From Ruegeria sp. ANG-S4 (GTDB lineage Bacteria > Pseudomonadota > Alphaproteobacteria > Rhodobacterales > Rhodobacteraceae), in NCBI RefSeq assembly GCF_000814005.1, contig NZ_JWLK01000001.1, positions 868,001 to 932,000 on the forward strand: a DNA stretch of 64,000 bases. Direction: 5' to 3'. Within the stretch, counting starts at the first letter, position 1, and every line of letters begins with the position of its first letter. The position numbers were made by a program, and so were the translations under genes. Shown here one piece after another: positions 7,359 through 15,576 of the stretch. The notes under the pieces were generated by a model. It worked only from the letters and a program-made list of their open reading frames with translations, did no database searches and was not told where the DNA came from.

Positions 7359-9404
7359 ATGTTCAACAAGATCCTGATCGCCAACCGGGGTGAGATTGCC
7401 TGCCGGGTTATCAAGACGGCGCGTAAGATGGGGATTGGCACAGTCGCCATCTATTCGGATGCGGACAGGCAAGCGTTGCATGTCGCAATGGCGGATGAGG
7501 CGGTGCATATCGGCCCGCCCCCTGCCAACCAGTCCTATATCGTGATCGACAAGGTGATGGACGCCATTCGCCAAAGCGGCGCTCAGGCCGTTCACCCCGG
7601 CTATGGCTTTCTGTCCGAAAACGCCAAGTTCGCCGAGGCGCTAGAGGCCGAAGACGTTGCCTTTATCGGCCCCCCCAAAGGCGCGATTGAGGCGATGGGT
7701 GACAAGATCACCTCGAAAAAGATCGCGCAGGAGGCGGGTGTTTCGACGGTGCCGGGATATATGGGCCTGATCGAGGATGCGGACGAGGCCGTGAAGATCT
7801 CGAATGAGATCGGTTATCCGGTCATGATCAAGGCCAGCGCCGGGGGCGGGGGCAAAGGCATGCGGATCGCGTGGAACGATGAAGAAGCCCGCGAAGGTTT
7901 CCAGTCGTCCAAGAACGAGGCTGCCAACTCCTTCGGCGATGATCGGATCTTCATCGAGAAATTCGTGACCCAGCCGCGCCACATCGAGATTCAGGTTCTG
8001 TGCGACAGCCACGGCAATGGCATCTATCTGGGTGAGCGTGAATGCTCGATCCAGCGCCGGAACCAGAAGGTGGTGGAAGAGGCACCGTCGCCGTTCCTCG
8101 ATCCCGAAACCCGCAAGGCCATGGGCGAGCAGGCGGTGGCTTTGGCCAAGGCCGTGGACTATGCCAGCGCGGGGACGGTCGAATTCATCGTGGATGGGGA
8201 AAAGAACTTCTACTTCCTCGAAATGAACACCCGCCTGCAGGTCGAACACCCGGTGACCGAGCTGATCACGGGCGTTGATCTGGTGGAACAGATGATCCGT
8301 GTGGCGGCGGGTGAGAAACTGTCGATCACGCAAGACGACGTGACCCTGACCGGCTGGGCCATCGAAAACCGTCTGTATGCCGAAGATCCGTATCGCGGTT
8401 TCCTGCCATCGATCGGTCGTCTGACCCGCTATCGCCCGCCACAGGAAACGGCCGCCGGACCGATGCTGGTCAATGGCAAATGGCAGGGCGATGCGCCCGA
8501 CGGCGCTGCGGCTGTGCGCAATGATACCGGTGTCTATGAGGGCGGCGAGATCAGCATGTATTACGACCCGATGATCGCCAAACTCTGCACATGGGCCCCG
8601 ACCCGCGAACAGGCGATCGAGGCGATGCGCGTGGCGCTGGACAGTTTCGAGGTTGAAGGCATCGGCCACAACCTGCCCTTCCTGTCCGCCGTGATGGACC
8701 ATCCGAAATTCATCAGCGGCGACATGACCACCGCTTTCATCGCCGAGGAATACCCGGACGGGTTCGAAGGTGTCAGCCTGCCCGATGCCGACCTGCGCCG
8801 CATCGCGGCCTCCTGCGCGGCCATGCACCGTGTTGCCGAAATTCGCCGCACCCGCGTCTCGGGCCGGATGGACAATCACGAACGCAAGGTGGGCAACCGC
8901 TGGGTTGTTTCGTTGCAGGGGCAGGATTTCCCGGTCCGAGTCGGGGCCGATAAGGACGGCGCAACGGTTCGGTTCGAGGATGGCGCCAGTTTGCGCGTTG
9001 CGTCGGACTGGACTCCGGGTGATCAGTTGGCCGTCATGGACGTGGAAGGCGATCCGCTGGTCATGAAAGTCGGCAAGATTTCGGGCGGGTTCCGCATCCG
9101 GAATCGCGGCGCCGACCTGAAAGTTCATGTCCGACGCCCGCGCCATGCCGAACTGGCGCAGTTGATGCCGGAGAAACTGCCGCCGGACACTTCGAAGATG
9201 CTGCTCTGCCCGATGCCGGGCCTGATCGTGAAGATCGATGTTGAAGTGGGGCAGGAGGTTCAGGAGGGGCAAGCGCTCTGCACCATCGAGGCGATGAAGA
9301 TGGAAAACATTCTGCGCGCCGAGAAGAAGGGCAAGGTTGCCAAGATCAACGCAGGCCCGGGCGACAGCCTCGCCGTCGACGACGTGATCATCGAGTTTGA
9401 ATGA
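7359..9404 (+). CDS. pccA: Propionyl-CoA carboxylase alpha subunit (biotin carboxylase plus biotin carrier)
   Basis: Protein of 681 residues that carboxylates its own biotin with ATP and bicarbonate and hands the carboxyl group to PccB. The biotin carboxylase domain begins MFNKILIANRGEIACRVI, with the ATP-grasp glycine loop KASAGGGGKGMR (about residues 160-171), the catalytic EFIVDGEKNFYFLEMNTRLQVEHPVTE segment split over residues 275-305, and the C-terminal biotin carboxylase region to about 450. A linker (the BT domain that contacts PccB) follows. The final 75 residues are the biotinyl domain with the biotinylated Lys in EAMKMEN. ATG 7359 is chosen by the family N-terminus. Length is normal. 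It faces a convergent DUF4174 gene and precedes the mutase. Confidence 0.96.
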   Translation: MFNKILIANRGEIACRVIKTARKMGIGTVAIYSDADRQALHVAMADEAVHIGPPPANQSYIVIDKVMDAIRQSGAQAVHPGYGFLSENAKFAEALEAEDVAFIGPPKGAIEAMGDKITSKKIAQEAGVSTVPGYMGLIEDADEAVKISNEIGYPVMIKASAGGGGKGMRIAWNDEEAREGFQSSKNEAANSFGDDRIFIEKFVTQPRHIEIQVLCDSHGNGIYLGERECSIQRRNQKVVEEAPSPFLDPETRKAMGEQAVALAKAVDYASAGTVEFIVDGEKNFYFLEMNTRLQVEHPVTELITGVDLVEQMIRVAAGEKLSITQDDVTLTGWAIENRLYAEDPYRGFLPSIGRLTRYRPPQETAAGPMLVNGKWQGDAPDGAAAVRNDTGVYEGGEISMYYDPMIAKLCTWAPTREQAIEAMRVALDSFEVEGIGHNLPFLSAVMDHPKFISGDMTTAFIAEEYPDGFEGVSLPDADLRRIAASCAAMHRVAEIRRTRVSGRMDNHERKVGNRWVVSLQGQDFPVRVGADKDGATVRFEDGASLRVASDWTPGDQLAVMDVEGDPLVMKVGKISGGFRIRNRGADLKVHVRRPRHAELAQLMPEKLPPDTSKMLLCPMPGLIVKIDVEVGQEVQEGQALCTIEAMKMENILRAEKKGKVAKINAGPGDSLAVDDVIIEFE

Positions 9405-9480
9405 TCATGTCCGAGTTTTCGCCATATCGCACAGGGTCTCCGGCACGCCACGCCGGGGTCTGCTGGTGTGGTGAAAACGT

Positions 9481-9927
9481 TCAGCCGCCCTCGCGCCGCT
9501 CGCGGATTTCGCGTTCGCGCAGGGGGGTTTTGTCGATGGACCGGCCAATCTCGCGCACGCTCCACGGCGCGGGTTTGCGCAGTTTGACCACGCCATCCTT
9601 GTCGACAAACACCATCTGGAACCCACGCGGGCGCAGCTGCGACCGGATCGGAGATCGCGCCTGTGGATCGGTGTCGGTCAGCACCACCACATCACGGTCG
9701 CGCATGGCGGCTTCGCCGTCCAGCAACATGTCGATCTGCTGTTGGAACCGGGGGTCTGCCGCTGTATCGGCGAAGACGACAATGGGCCGGTTGACCCAGA
9801 GAAACTCGTCCAGTGTGCTGTCGCCTGCAGGTCGGACAAAGGCGTCATCGGCAGGTGCGGTTCCGTCTGCGGCCAGTGCCGCCAGCGGTAATAGTGCTGA
9901 GAAAACAAGGGCAAGCGTACGTGTCAT
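9481..9927 (-). CDS. DUF4174 domain secreted protein
   Basis: Protein of 148 residues with a clear signal peptide (MTRTLALVFSALLPLAALAAD), so periplasmic. The mature domain (LDEFLWVNRPIVVFADTAADPRFQQQ, then RDVVVLTDTDPQARSPIR, then FQMVFVDKDGVVKLRKPAPW) is the thioredoxin-like DUF4174 fold, recognisable by the V-L-x-R-x-P-x-P/D-K-D-G pattern. No Cys-x-x-Cys is present, so redox activity is unlikely. Function is unknown; in Rhodobacterales I know it as a neighbour of pccA. ATG 9927 is preferred over an upstream start because AACAGGAGT lies immediately before it and the signal peptide then begins correctly. It is the only minus-strand gene between pccA and the mutase. Confidence 0.8.
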   Translation of the reverse strand: MTRTLALVFSALLPLAALAADGTAPADDAFVRPAGDSTLDEFLWVNRPIVVFADTAADPRFQQQIDMLLDGEAAMRDRDVVVLTDTDPQARSPIRSQLRPRGFQMVFVDKDGVVKLRKPAPWSVREIGRSIDKTPLREREIRERREGG

Positions 9928-10096
9928 GTGGACTCCTGTTCCACTGAATATAGCCGCTGCGCAGACGAATGCGACCAGTGAAATGCAATGTGCGCTCAAA
10001 TTGTCGCGCGCGGCCGCGCCGACCCGAGCAAACAAAAAACATCATCATGCGTGAGGCGATGCCCGCCGTGATCCGAATTGTGAAAAGGAAATCGCC

Positions 10097-12223
10097 ATGA
10101 CCGATACCAATGACTGGCAGGCGCTGGCCGAGAAAGAGCTGCGCGGTCGTCCTTTGGACGATCTGACCAAGGAGACGCTGGAAGGCATCGACGTCAAGCC
10201 GCTTTACACGCAGGACGACACGGCGAACCTGCCGCATATGGGGTCTCTGCCTGGCTTTGGGCCATTCACGCGCGGTGTGAAGGCCACGATGTATGCGGGC
10301 CGTCCCTGGACGATTCGGCAATATGCGGGGTTTTCAACCGCCGAGGAATCGAATGCCTTCTACCGCCGCAACCTGGCGGCAGGTCAGCAGGGGGTTTCGG
10401 TGGCCTTCGATCTGGCAACGCACCGTGGCTATGACAGCGATCACCCGCGTGTGGTCGGCGATGTGGGCAAGGCCGGTGTGGCGATCGACAGCGTCGAGGA
10501 CATGAAAATTCTGTTCGACGGCATCCCGCTCGACAAGGTCTCGGTTTCGATGACCATGAACGGGGCGGTCATTCCGATTCTGGCCAGCTTCATCGTTGCC
10601 GGCGAAGAGCAGGGGCACGACAAATCCGTTCTGTCCGGCACCATTCAGAACGACATTCTGAAAGAGTTCATGGTGCGCAACACCTATATCTACCCGCCCG
10701 AACCGTCGATGAAGATCATCTCGGACATAATAGACTACACCTCGAACGAGATGCCAAAGTTCAACTCGATCTCGATCTCGGGCTATCACATGCAGGAGGC
10801 CGGGGCGAACCTGGTGCAGGAACTGGCCTATACGCTGGCTGATGGGCGCGAGTATGTCCGGGCCGCGACACAGGCCGGGATGGACGTGGACAAATTCGCG
10901 GGTCGCCTCTCGTTCTTCTTTGCCATCGGCATGAACTTCTTCATGGAGATTGCCAAACTTCGGGCCGCCCGCACGCTTTGGCACAGGGTAATGACCGATT
11001 TTGGCGCGAAATCCGAACGCTCGAAAATGCTGCGCACCCATTGCCAGACTTCGGGCGTCAGCTTGCAGGAACAAGACCCCTATAACAACGTGATCCGCAC
11101 CGCTTATGAGGCGATGAGCGCCGTTCTGGGCGGCACCCAATCGCTGCACACCAATGCCTTGGATGAGGCGATCGCGCTGCCCACCGATTTCTCGGCCCGT
11201 ATCGCGCGGAACACGCAGTTAGTGTTGCAGGAAGAGACCGGTGTGACGGATGTGGTCGATCCACTGGCCGGGTCATACTACATCGAAAGCCTGACCAATG
11301 AACTGGTTGAAAAAGCCTGGGCCCTGATGGAGGAAGTCGAGGAGATGGGCGGCATGACCAAGGCCGTCGCGTCTGGCATGCCCAAGCTGCGGATCGAGGA
11401 AAGCGCCGCGCGCCGTCAAGCCATGATCGACCGGGGTGAAGAGGTCATCGTCGGCGTCAATAAATACCGCAAGGAACAGGAAGACCTGATCGACATTCTC
11501 GATGTCGACAATGTGGCCGTGCGCGAGGCGCAGGTTGCCCGGTTGGAACGTATCCGCGCAACGCGTGACGAGGCGGCCTGCCAACAGGCGCTCGATGCAC
11601 TGACCCAAACCGCCCAACAGGGCGGAAACCTTCTGGCCGCCGCCGTCGAGGCCGCTCGCGCCCGCGCATCCGTAGGAGAGATCAGCATGGCAATGGAAAA
11701 GGAATTTGGCCGCCACCGCGCCGAGGTGAAAACCCTGGCCGGTGTCTATGGTGCCGCTTACGAAGGCGACGAAGGCTTTGCCGCGATTCAAAAATCCATC
11801 GAAGATTTCGCCGAGGCCGAAGGCCGACGCCCGCGTCTGCTGGTCGTCAAAATGGGTCAGGATGGCCATGACCGCGGTGCCAAGGTGATTGCCACCGCCT
11901 TTGCCGATATTGGGTTTGACGTGGACGTTGGCCCGTTGTTCCAGACACCTGCCGAGGCCGCGCAGGACGCCGTGGACAACGATGTGCATGTGGTCGGAAT
12001 TTCCTCGCAGGCCGCCGGGCACAAGACGCTTGCCCCCCAACTGGTCGAGGAACTGAAAAAAGCGGGGGCCGAAGATATCATCGTGATCTGCGGCGGCGTC
12101 ATTCCCCAGCAGGACTATCAGTTCCTGTATGACCACGGCGTTAAGGCGATCTTTGGCCCCGGAACCAATATCCCTGAAGCAGCCCAGGATATCCTGCGCT
12201 TGATCGGCGAAGCCAAATCCTGA
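10097..12223 (+). CDS. scpA: Methylmalonyl-CoA mutase
   Basis: Adenosylcobalamin-dependent mutase of 708 residues that converts (R)-methylmalonyl-CoA into succinyl-CoA, the last step of propionyl-CoA assimilation. The substrate-binding TIM barrel covers about residues 1-520 ([30 protein letters not shown] start, then [19 protein letters not shown]). The C-terminal B12-binding domain contains the cobalamin ligand motif as [10 protein letters not shown] (D-x-H-x-x-G), followed by the GxG patterns at the end. It is a single-chain large-subunit type with its own B12 domain. A good AAAGGA ribosome site precedes the ATG. The methylmalonyl-CoA epimerase is not visible in this window. A double hairpin follows the stop codon. 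Confidence 0.96.
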   Translation: MTDTNDWQALAEKELRGRPLDDLTKETLEGIDVKPLYTQDDTANLPHMGSLPGFGPFTRGVKATMYAGRPWTIRQYAGFSTAEESNAFYRRNLAAGQQGVSVAFDLATHRGYDSDHPRVVGDVGKAGVAIDSVEDMKILFDGIPLDKVSVSMTMNGAVIPILASFIVAGEEQGHDKSVLSGTIQNDILKEFMVRNTYIYPPEPSMKIISDIIDYTSNEMPKFNSISISGYHMQEAGANLVQELAYTLADGREYVRAATQAGMDVDKFAGRLSFFFAIGMNFFMEIAKLRAARTLWHRVMTDFGAKSERSKMLRTHCQTSGVSLQEQDPYNNVIRTAYEAMSAVLGGTQSLHTNALDEAIALPTDFSARIARNTQLVLQEETGVTDVVDPLAGSYYIESLTNELVEKAWALMEEVEEMGGMTKAVASGMPKLRIEESAARRQAMIDRGEEVIVGVNKYRKEQEDLIDILDVDNVAVREAQVARLERIRATRDEAACQQALDALTQTAQQGGNLLAAAVEAARARASVGEISMAMEKEFGRHRAEVKTLAGVYGAAYEGDEGFAAIQKSIEDFAEAEGRRPRLLVVKMGQDGHDRGAKVIATAFADIGFDVDVGPLFQTPAEAAQDAVDNDVHVVGISSQAAGHKTLAPQLVEELKKAGAEDIIVICGGVIPQQDYQFLYDHGVKAIFGPGTNIPEAAQDILRLIGEAKS

Positions 12224-12230
12224 CGTTGGC

Positions 12231-12255
12231 CAAGATTTTTCGTCGAAAAATCTTG
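12231..12255. repeat. Perfect inverted repeat after the mutase gene
   Basis: Eleven-bp perfect arms (CAAGATTTTTC and its complement) around a three-base loop GTC. It begins seven bases after the mutase stop and is symmetrical enough to act on either strand as a processing or stabilising hairpin. No U-tract follows on the plus strand. Confidence 0.7.
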
Positions 12256-12282
12256 TGATCCAGCGCCTTTAAGGAAAACATG

Positions 12283-12310
12283 CGATCAGACCGTCAAGGT
12301 CTGATCGTTT
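12283..12310 (+). terminator. Terminator hairpin of the mutase transcript
   Basis: Ten-bp perfect stem CGATCAGACC / GGTCTGATCG with a GTCAA loop, followed by TTTG. It is the second hairpin downstream of the mutase and lies just before the VOC gene. Confidence 0.6.
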
Positions 12311-12331
12311 GTCGTTGAGAGAGGCTTTTTC

Positions 12332-12934
12332 ATGTTATTGGATCATCTGGCAGTTGCGGGCGAAACGCTTGAAGCGGCCTCGGCTCATATCGAGCAGGCG
12401 CTGGGCGTGCGGTTGCAGGATGGCGGCAGACACGAAACCTTCGGGACCTATAACCGGCTGTTGGGCCTGCGCGACGGGCTTTATCTGGAAGCGATCGCCA
12501 TTGATCCAGAAGCCCCCAACCCGCAGCGAACACGCTGGTTCGATCTGGATCGGTTCGAAGGATCACCTCGCCTGACCAACTGGATCTGCCGGGTCGAGGA
12601 TATCGAGGCGTCGCTGGGCGTCTTCCCCGATGGTGTCGGCCAACCGATTGATCTGTTCCGCGGCGCATTGCGCTGGCGCATGGCGGTGCCGCCCAACGGA
12701 CGTTTGCCGTTTGACAACCTCTTCCCGGCGCTCATCGAGTGGCAGGGTGATCTGCATCCGGCGCAGATGCTGCGGGACAGCGGCTGCCGCTTGCGCCGCT
12801 TGATTGTCTGCCATCCCGATGCGATTGAGCTTGCCAAGGGTTTGGGTGCGCTGGATCATGTTGCCTTTGACAGCGGCCCCGCAGCCTTGCGGGCTGAAAT
12901 TGAAACGCCTCACGGGCTGCGTGTGCTGGAATGA
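12332..12934 (+). CDS. VOC (glyoxalase-like) family protein
   Basis: Cytoplasmic protein of 200 residues with a vicinal-oxygen-chelate fold. The first module begins LLDHLAVAGETLEAASAHIEQALGVRLQDGGRHETFGTYNRLLGL, where the His of LDHL and the His/Thr of GRHETFGT occupy usual metal-ligand positions. A second half-module starts near LRRLIVCHPDAIELAKGL. This arrangement is that of the glyoxalase-like PF13468 group. Substrate is unknown. It should not be read as methylmalonyl-CoA epimerase, which is about 135 residues and has a different core, although it sits beside the mutase. It overlaps the following acetyltransferase gene by ATGA, so the two are translationally coupled. Confidence 0.8.
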   Translation: MLLDHLAVAGETLEAASAHIEQALGVRLQDGGRHETFGTYNRLLGLRDGLYLEAIAIDPEAPNPQRTRWFDLDRFEGSPRLTNWICRVEDIEASLGVFPDGVGQPIDLFRGALRWRMAVPPNGRLPFDNLFPALIEWQGDLHPAQMLRDSGCRLRRLIVCHPDAIELAKGLGALDHVAFDSGPAALRAEIETPHGLRVLE

Positions 12935-13419
12935 TCATCCGGCAGGCCAGGGCCGAAGACGCGCCCGCGATTGCCGCGATCTCGAACGCGGTCATCCGCG
13001 ATACGCTGGTCACCTTCACCACCGATGAGCGCAGCATCGAAGGCGTCGTTGCGGATATCGAGGCCCGCGGTCCGGCATTTCTGGTGGCAGAGCGCGATGG
13101 CACGGTCGAAGGCTATGCGACCTACAGCGCCTTCCGTGCCGGTCCCGGATATGCAGCATGCCGCGAGCATTCGATCCAGTTGGCTCCTGAGGCCCGAGGG
13201 CAGGGGACCGGCCTTGCGCTGATGGAGGCGCTGGAAGCCTGCGCAATCGCGGAAAACGTGCATGTTCTGGTTGCTGGCATCTCATCGGCCAATCCCGGTG
13301 CAATCGCGTTCCATTCGGCAATCGGGTTCGAACACGTTGGTCGTATGCCCGAAGTCGGGCAGAAATGGGGTCAGCGACTGGATCTTGTCCTGATGCAGAA
13401 AATACTTCGCCCGCAGTGA
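12931..13419 (+). CDS. GNAT N-acetyltransferase, phosphinothricin-acetyltransferase-like
   Basis: Acetyl-CoA-dependent transferase of 162 residues in the Pat/YncA branch of the GNAT fold. N-terminal IRQARAEDAPAIAAISNAVI and the acetyl-CoA pyrophosphate loop APEARGQGTGLALMEAL (R/Q-x-x-G-x-G/A) are present, followed by VLVAGISSANPGAIAFHSAIGFEHVG and the GQKWGQRLDLVLMQ ending typical of methionine sulfone or sulfoximine and phosphinothricin acetyltransferases. Members of this branch acetylate small amino-acid analogues, but the natural substrate here cannot be deduced. It is coupled by a four-base overlap to the VOC gene, suggesting a joint detoxification or salvage role. Confidence 0.85.
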   Translation: MIIRQARAEDAPAIAAISNAVIRDTLVTFTTDERSIEGVVADIEARGPAFLVAERDGTVEGYATYSAFRAGPGYAACREHSIQLAPEARGQGTGLALMEALEACAIAENVHVLVAGISSANPGAIAFHSAIGFEHVGRMPEVGQKWGQRLDLVLMQKILRPQ

Positions 13420-13464
13420 TCTGTCACACCTGACAGTTCCGACGCGGCACGCTAGGGTGCGGCC

Positions 13465-14145
13465 ATGTCGATCTGGACCCGCATATCCGATGCCATCAGC
13501 GCGCTTGCACAAGGTGAAAGCCTGACGGCTGTTTTCGAGAAACTGCGCACGCCGCCTGAAAGGTCGGTGGCGTTTGCCATCGCCGTCATTGCGCTGGGTG
13601 CCAAAATGGCCAAGGCCGACGGCCAGGTGACACGGGATGAGGTCACAGCGTTCCGTGATGTTTTCCAGATAGCCCGCGAAGACGAAGCGGGCGCGGCCCG
13701 TGTGTTTGACATGGCCCGCACCGACGTAGCCGGGTATCAGGATTATGCCCGCAAGATTGCCCGGATGTTCGCGGACGACAGCACCACGCTTTGCGATTTG
13801 ATGGAAGGGCTGTTCCACATTGCCATGGCGGATGGTTTTTACCATCCGAATGAAAATGAGTTTCTGGAACAGGTCAGCCGCATCTTCGGTCAGACAGAGG
13901 CGCAATTCATGGCATTACGGGCGCGATTCGTCCCGGATGCGCCCAGTGATCCCTATACCGTTCTGGGTGTCGCGCCCGATATGCCGATACCTGAGATCCG
14001 CAAAGTTTGGCGTCAATTGGTCCGGGACACGCATCCTGATGCGATGATGTCGCGGGGCGTGCCCGAAGAGGCGGTGCGCCTGGCCGAAAAGAAAATGATC
14101 GACATCAACCGCGCCTGGGACGAGATCAATGGCGCAAGAGTGTGA
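13465..14145 (+). CDS. TerB-DnaJ domain protein (DjlA-like co-chaperone)
   Basis: Protein of 226 residues. The N-terminal helical TerB-like domain spans about 30-145 (two repeats containing MAKADGQVTRDEV and MADGFYHPNENEF, with the acidic D-G-x metal-type sites), and the J-domain covers 158-223, with the HPD signature in RDTHPDAMM needed to stimulate the DnaK ATPase. This is the architecture of DjlA, but the N-terminal membrane anchor of enterobacterial DjlA is missing, so the protein is probably soluble. The gene follows the acetyltransferase with 45 bp between, and the next gene begins four bases after its stop, pointing to one operon. Confidence 0.87.
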   Translation: MSIWTRISDAISALAQGESLTAVFEKLRTPPERSVAFAIAVIALGAKMAKADGQVTRDEVTAFRDVFQIAREDEAGAARVFDMARTDVAGYQDYARKIARMFADDSTTLCDLMEGLFHIAMADGFYHPNENEFLEQVSRIFGQTEAQFMALRARFVPDAPSDPYTVLGVAPDMPIPEIRKVWRQLVRDTHPDAMMSRGVPEEAVRLAEKKMIDINRAWDEINGARV

Positions 14146-14148
14146 TCC

Positions 14149-15162
14149 GTGCGTCTGGCGACGTACAACATAGAATGGTTCGCCAACCTTTTTGACCGCA
14201 ATGATGAACTGATCGCGGATGACAGTTGGTCGGGCCGTCACGACATTACGAAAACCCGGCAAATCGAGGCTATTGCAAAGGTCTTGACCGCGTTGGATGC
14301 GGACGCCGTCCTGATCGTCGAAGCGCCCAACACGGGCAAGTCCCAGAATACCGTCCGCGCCTTGCAGGGCTTTGCCGAGGCCTTTGACCTACGAACGTCC
14401 CGCGCCGTGATGGGGTTTCCCAACGATACGCAACAAGAACTGGCCTTGCTGTTCGATCCTGACGCTTTGACTGCGCGTCAGGATCCAAAGGGCGAACCCG
14501 CAGGTCAGGCTGGCGGAGGTCATGCGCCAAGGTTTGACACCACCTTCCGCATTGATCTGGATGTTGACGCAACCAAAGACAGCGTACAATTCTCAAAACC
14601 GCCGTTGGAATTGGCGGTCGAAACCGCCGCCGGAAACGCGTTTCGACTGATCGGCGCGCATCTGAAGTCAAAGGCACCACATGGGGCCGCCACGCGGGAT
14701 GAGGCGATCCGGATATCGATCTCTAACCGTCGCAAGCAGCTGGCGCAGGCCATCTGGTTGGCACAACGGGTTGAGGAACATACCGAAAAGGGCGAAAGGG
14801 TGATCCTGCTGGGCGATTTGAATGATGGGCCCGGACTGGACGAGTTCGAACATCTTTTCGGGCGATCTTCGGTCGAAATACTGCTGGATTCCGGTCTTTT
14901 CGATCCTCATGCAGTGCAGGTTCATGGACCGCGCGCATCCGCAGCGTTATCGACAGCCCGCTTCGCGCGTCCGGGCGAGGGGCGCTATCTTGAAGCGCTG
15001 TTGGATTACATCATGGTCAGTCAGGACTTGCGTGCGCACCAACCGATCTGGCGCATTTGGCATCCCTTCAAAGACAACGCTTGCTTTTCTGTTCCAGAGC
15101 TGCGCGATGCACTTCTGGACGCGTCAGACCATTTCCCGGTGACGTTGGACATTGCGCTGTAA
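14149..15162 (+). CDS. Endonuclease/exonuclease/phosphatase family protein
   Basis: Protein of 337 residues in the DNase I-like EEP superfamily. It begins MRLATYNIEWFANLFDRND, where the Asn and the following acidic residue are metal-site positions. It continues with VEAPNTGKSQNTVRAL, LIGAHLKSK, GDLNDGPG (catalytic Asp/Asn) and the terminal DASDHFPVTLDI (catalytic His). There is no signal peptide, so it is probably cytoplasmic. The start is GTG 14149, three bases after the preceding stop, and the family N-terminus begins exactly there. Substrate (nucleic acid or phosphoester) is not predictable. It looks co-transcribed with the TerB-DnaJ gene. Confidence 0.85.
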   Translation: MRLATYNIEWFANLFDRNDELIADDSWSGRHDITKTRQIEAIAKVLTALDADAVLIVEAPNTGKSQNTVRALQGFAEAFDLRTSRAVMGFPNDTQQELALLFDPDALTARQDPKGEPAGQAGGGHAPRFDTTFRIDLDVDATKDSVQFSKPPLELAVETAAGNAFRLIGAHLKSKAPHGAATRDEAIRISISNRRKQLAQAIWLAQRVEEHTEKGERVILLGDLNDGPGLDEFEHLFGRSSVEILLDSGLFDPHAVQVHGPRASAALSTARFARPGEGRYLEALLDYIMVSQDLRAHQPIWRIWHPFKDNACFSVPELRDALLDASDHFPVTLDIAL

Positions 15163-15199
15163 CCTTTCAACCAAGTCGGTCATCCCTTATATTCAAAGC

Positions 15200-15565
15200 A
15201 TGAAACGCGCTCTGACCATATTTGCTGTATGTGCCACATCTGCACTGCCTGCTGTCGCGCAGGATGATGATTCCAAGTCGTTGATGGAGCGAGGCGCAGA
15301 ACTGTTCCTGGAAGGATTGCGGCAGGAAATGGAGCCGACCTTTGAGGATTTGCGCGGTCTCGCCGAACAATTCGGACCCGCTATGCAATCCTTTGTTCAG
15401 GAAATGGGGCCGGCGCTTGCCGATCTGGCGGCACAGGTCAAGGATTGGAGCGCGTATGAAGCGCCCGAAATGCTGCCAAATGGGGATATCATCATCCGCA
15501 AAAAGCCGCAGCAGGATGAGCCCGACGTTGAAGAACCCGCGCCGGAAGGCTTCACGGATATCTGA
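15200..15565 (+). CDS. Small exported acidic protein
   Basis: Protein of 121 residues with an N-terminal signal peptide (MKRALTIFAVCATSALPAVAQD), hence periplasmic. The mature part is amphipathic and helical (LMERGAELFLEGLRQEMEPTFEDL, then MQSFVQEMGPALADLAAQ) and ends in a Pro/Glu-rich acidic tail. In related Rhodobacterales this protein is often labelled AAA+ family ATPase, but no Walker motif exists, so that label is wrong. ATG 15200 is chosen because it starts the signal peptide. The gene is convergent with ppx, ten bases from its stop. Function unknown. Confidence 0.72.
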   Translation: MKRALTIFAVCATSALPAVAQDDDSKSLMERGAELFLEGLRQEMEPTFEDLRGLAEQFGPAMQSFVQEMGPALADLAAQVKDWSAYEAPEMLPNGDIIIRKKPQQDEPDVEEPAPEGFTDI

Positions 15566-15576
15566 GTGGGCGCCGG

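Noticed and set aside
6520..7377. Long plus-strand open frame of about 285 codons
   Set aside because: It runs across the lipoprotein gene in another frame and into the pccA leader, has no family-like sequence and no good ribosome site.
7641..9272. Very long minus-strand open frame opposite pccA
   Set aside because: Typical of a high-GC shadow frame; sequence is His/Arg-rich without family features.
12332..12934. VOC gene next to the mutase as methylmalonyl-CoA epimerase
   Set aside because: Too long (200 residues) and with a glyoxalase-like core different from the epimerase; position alone is not enough.
15200..15565. AAA+ ATPase label for the small exported protein
   Set aside because: No Walker A or B and a signal peptide; the label is an inherited misannotation.
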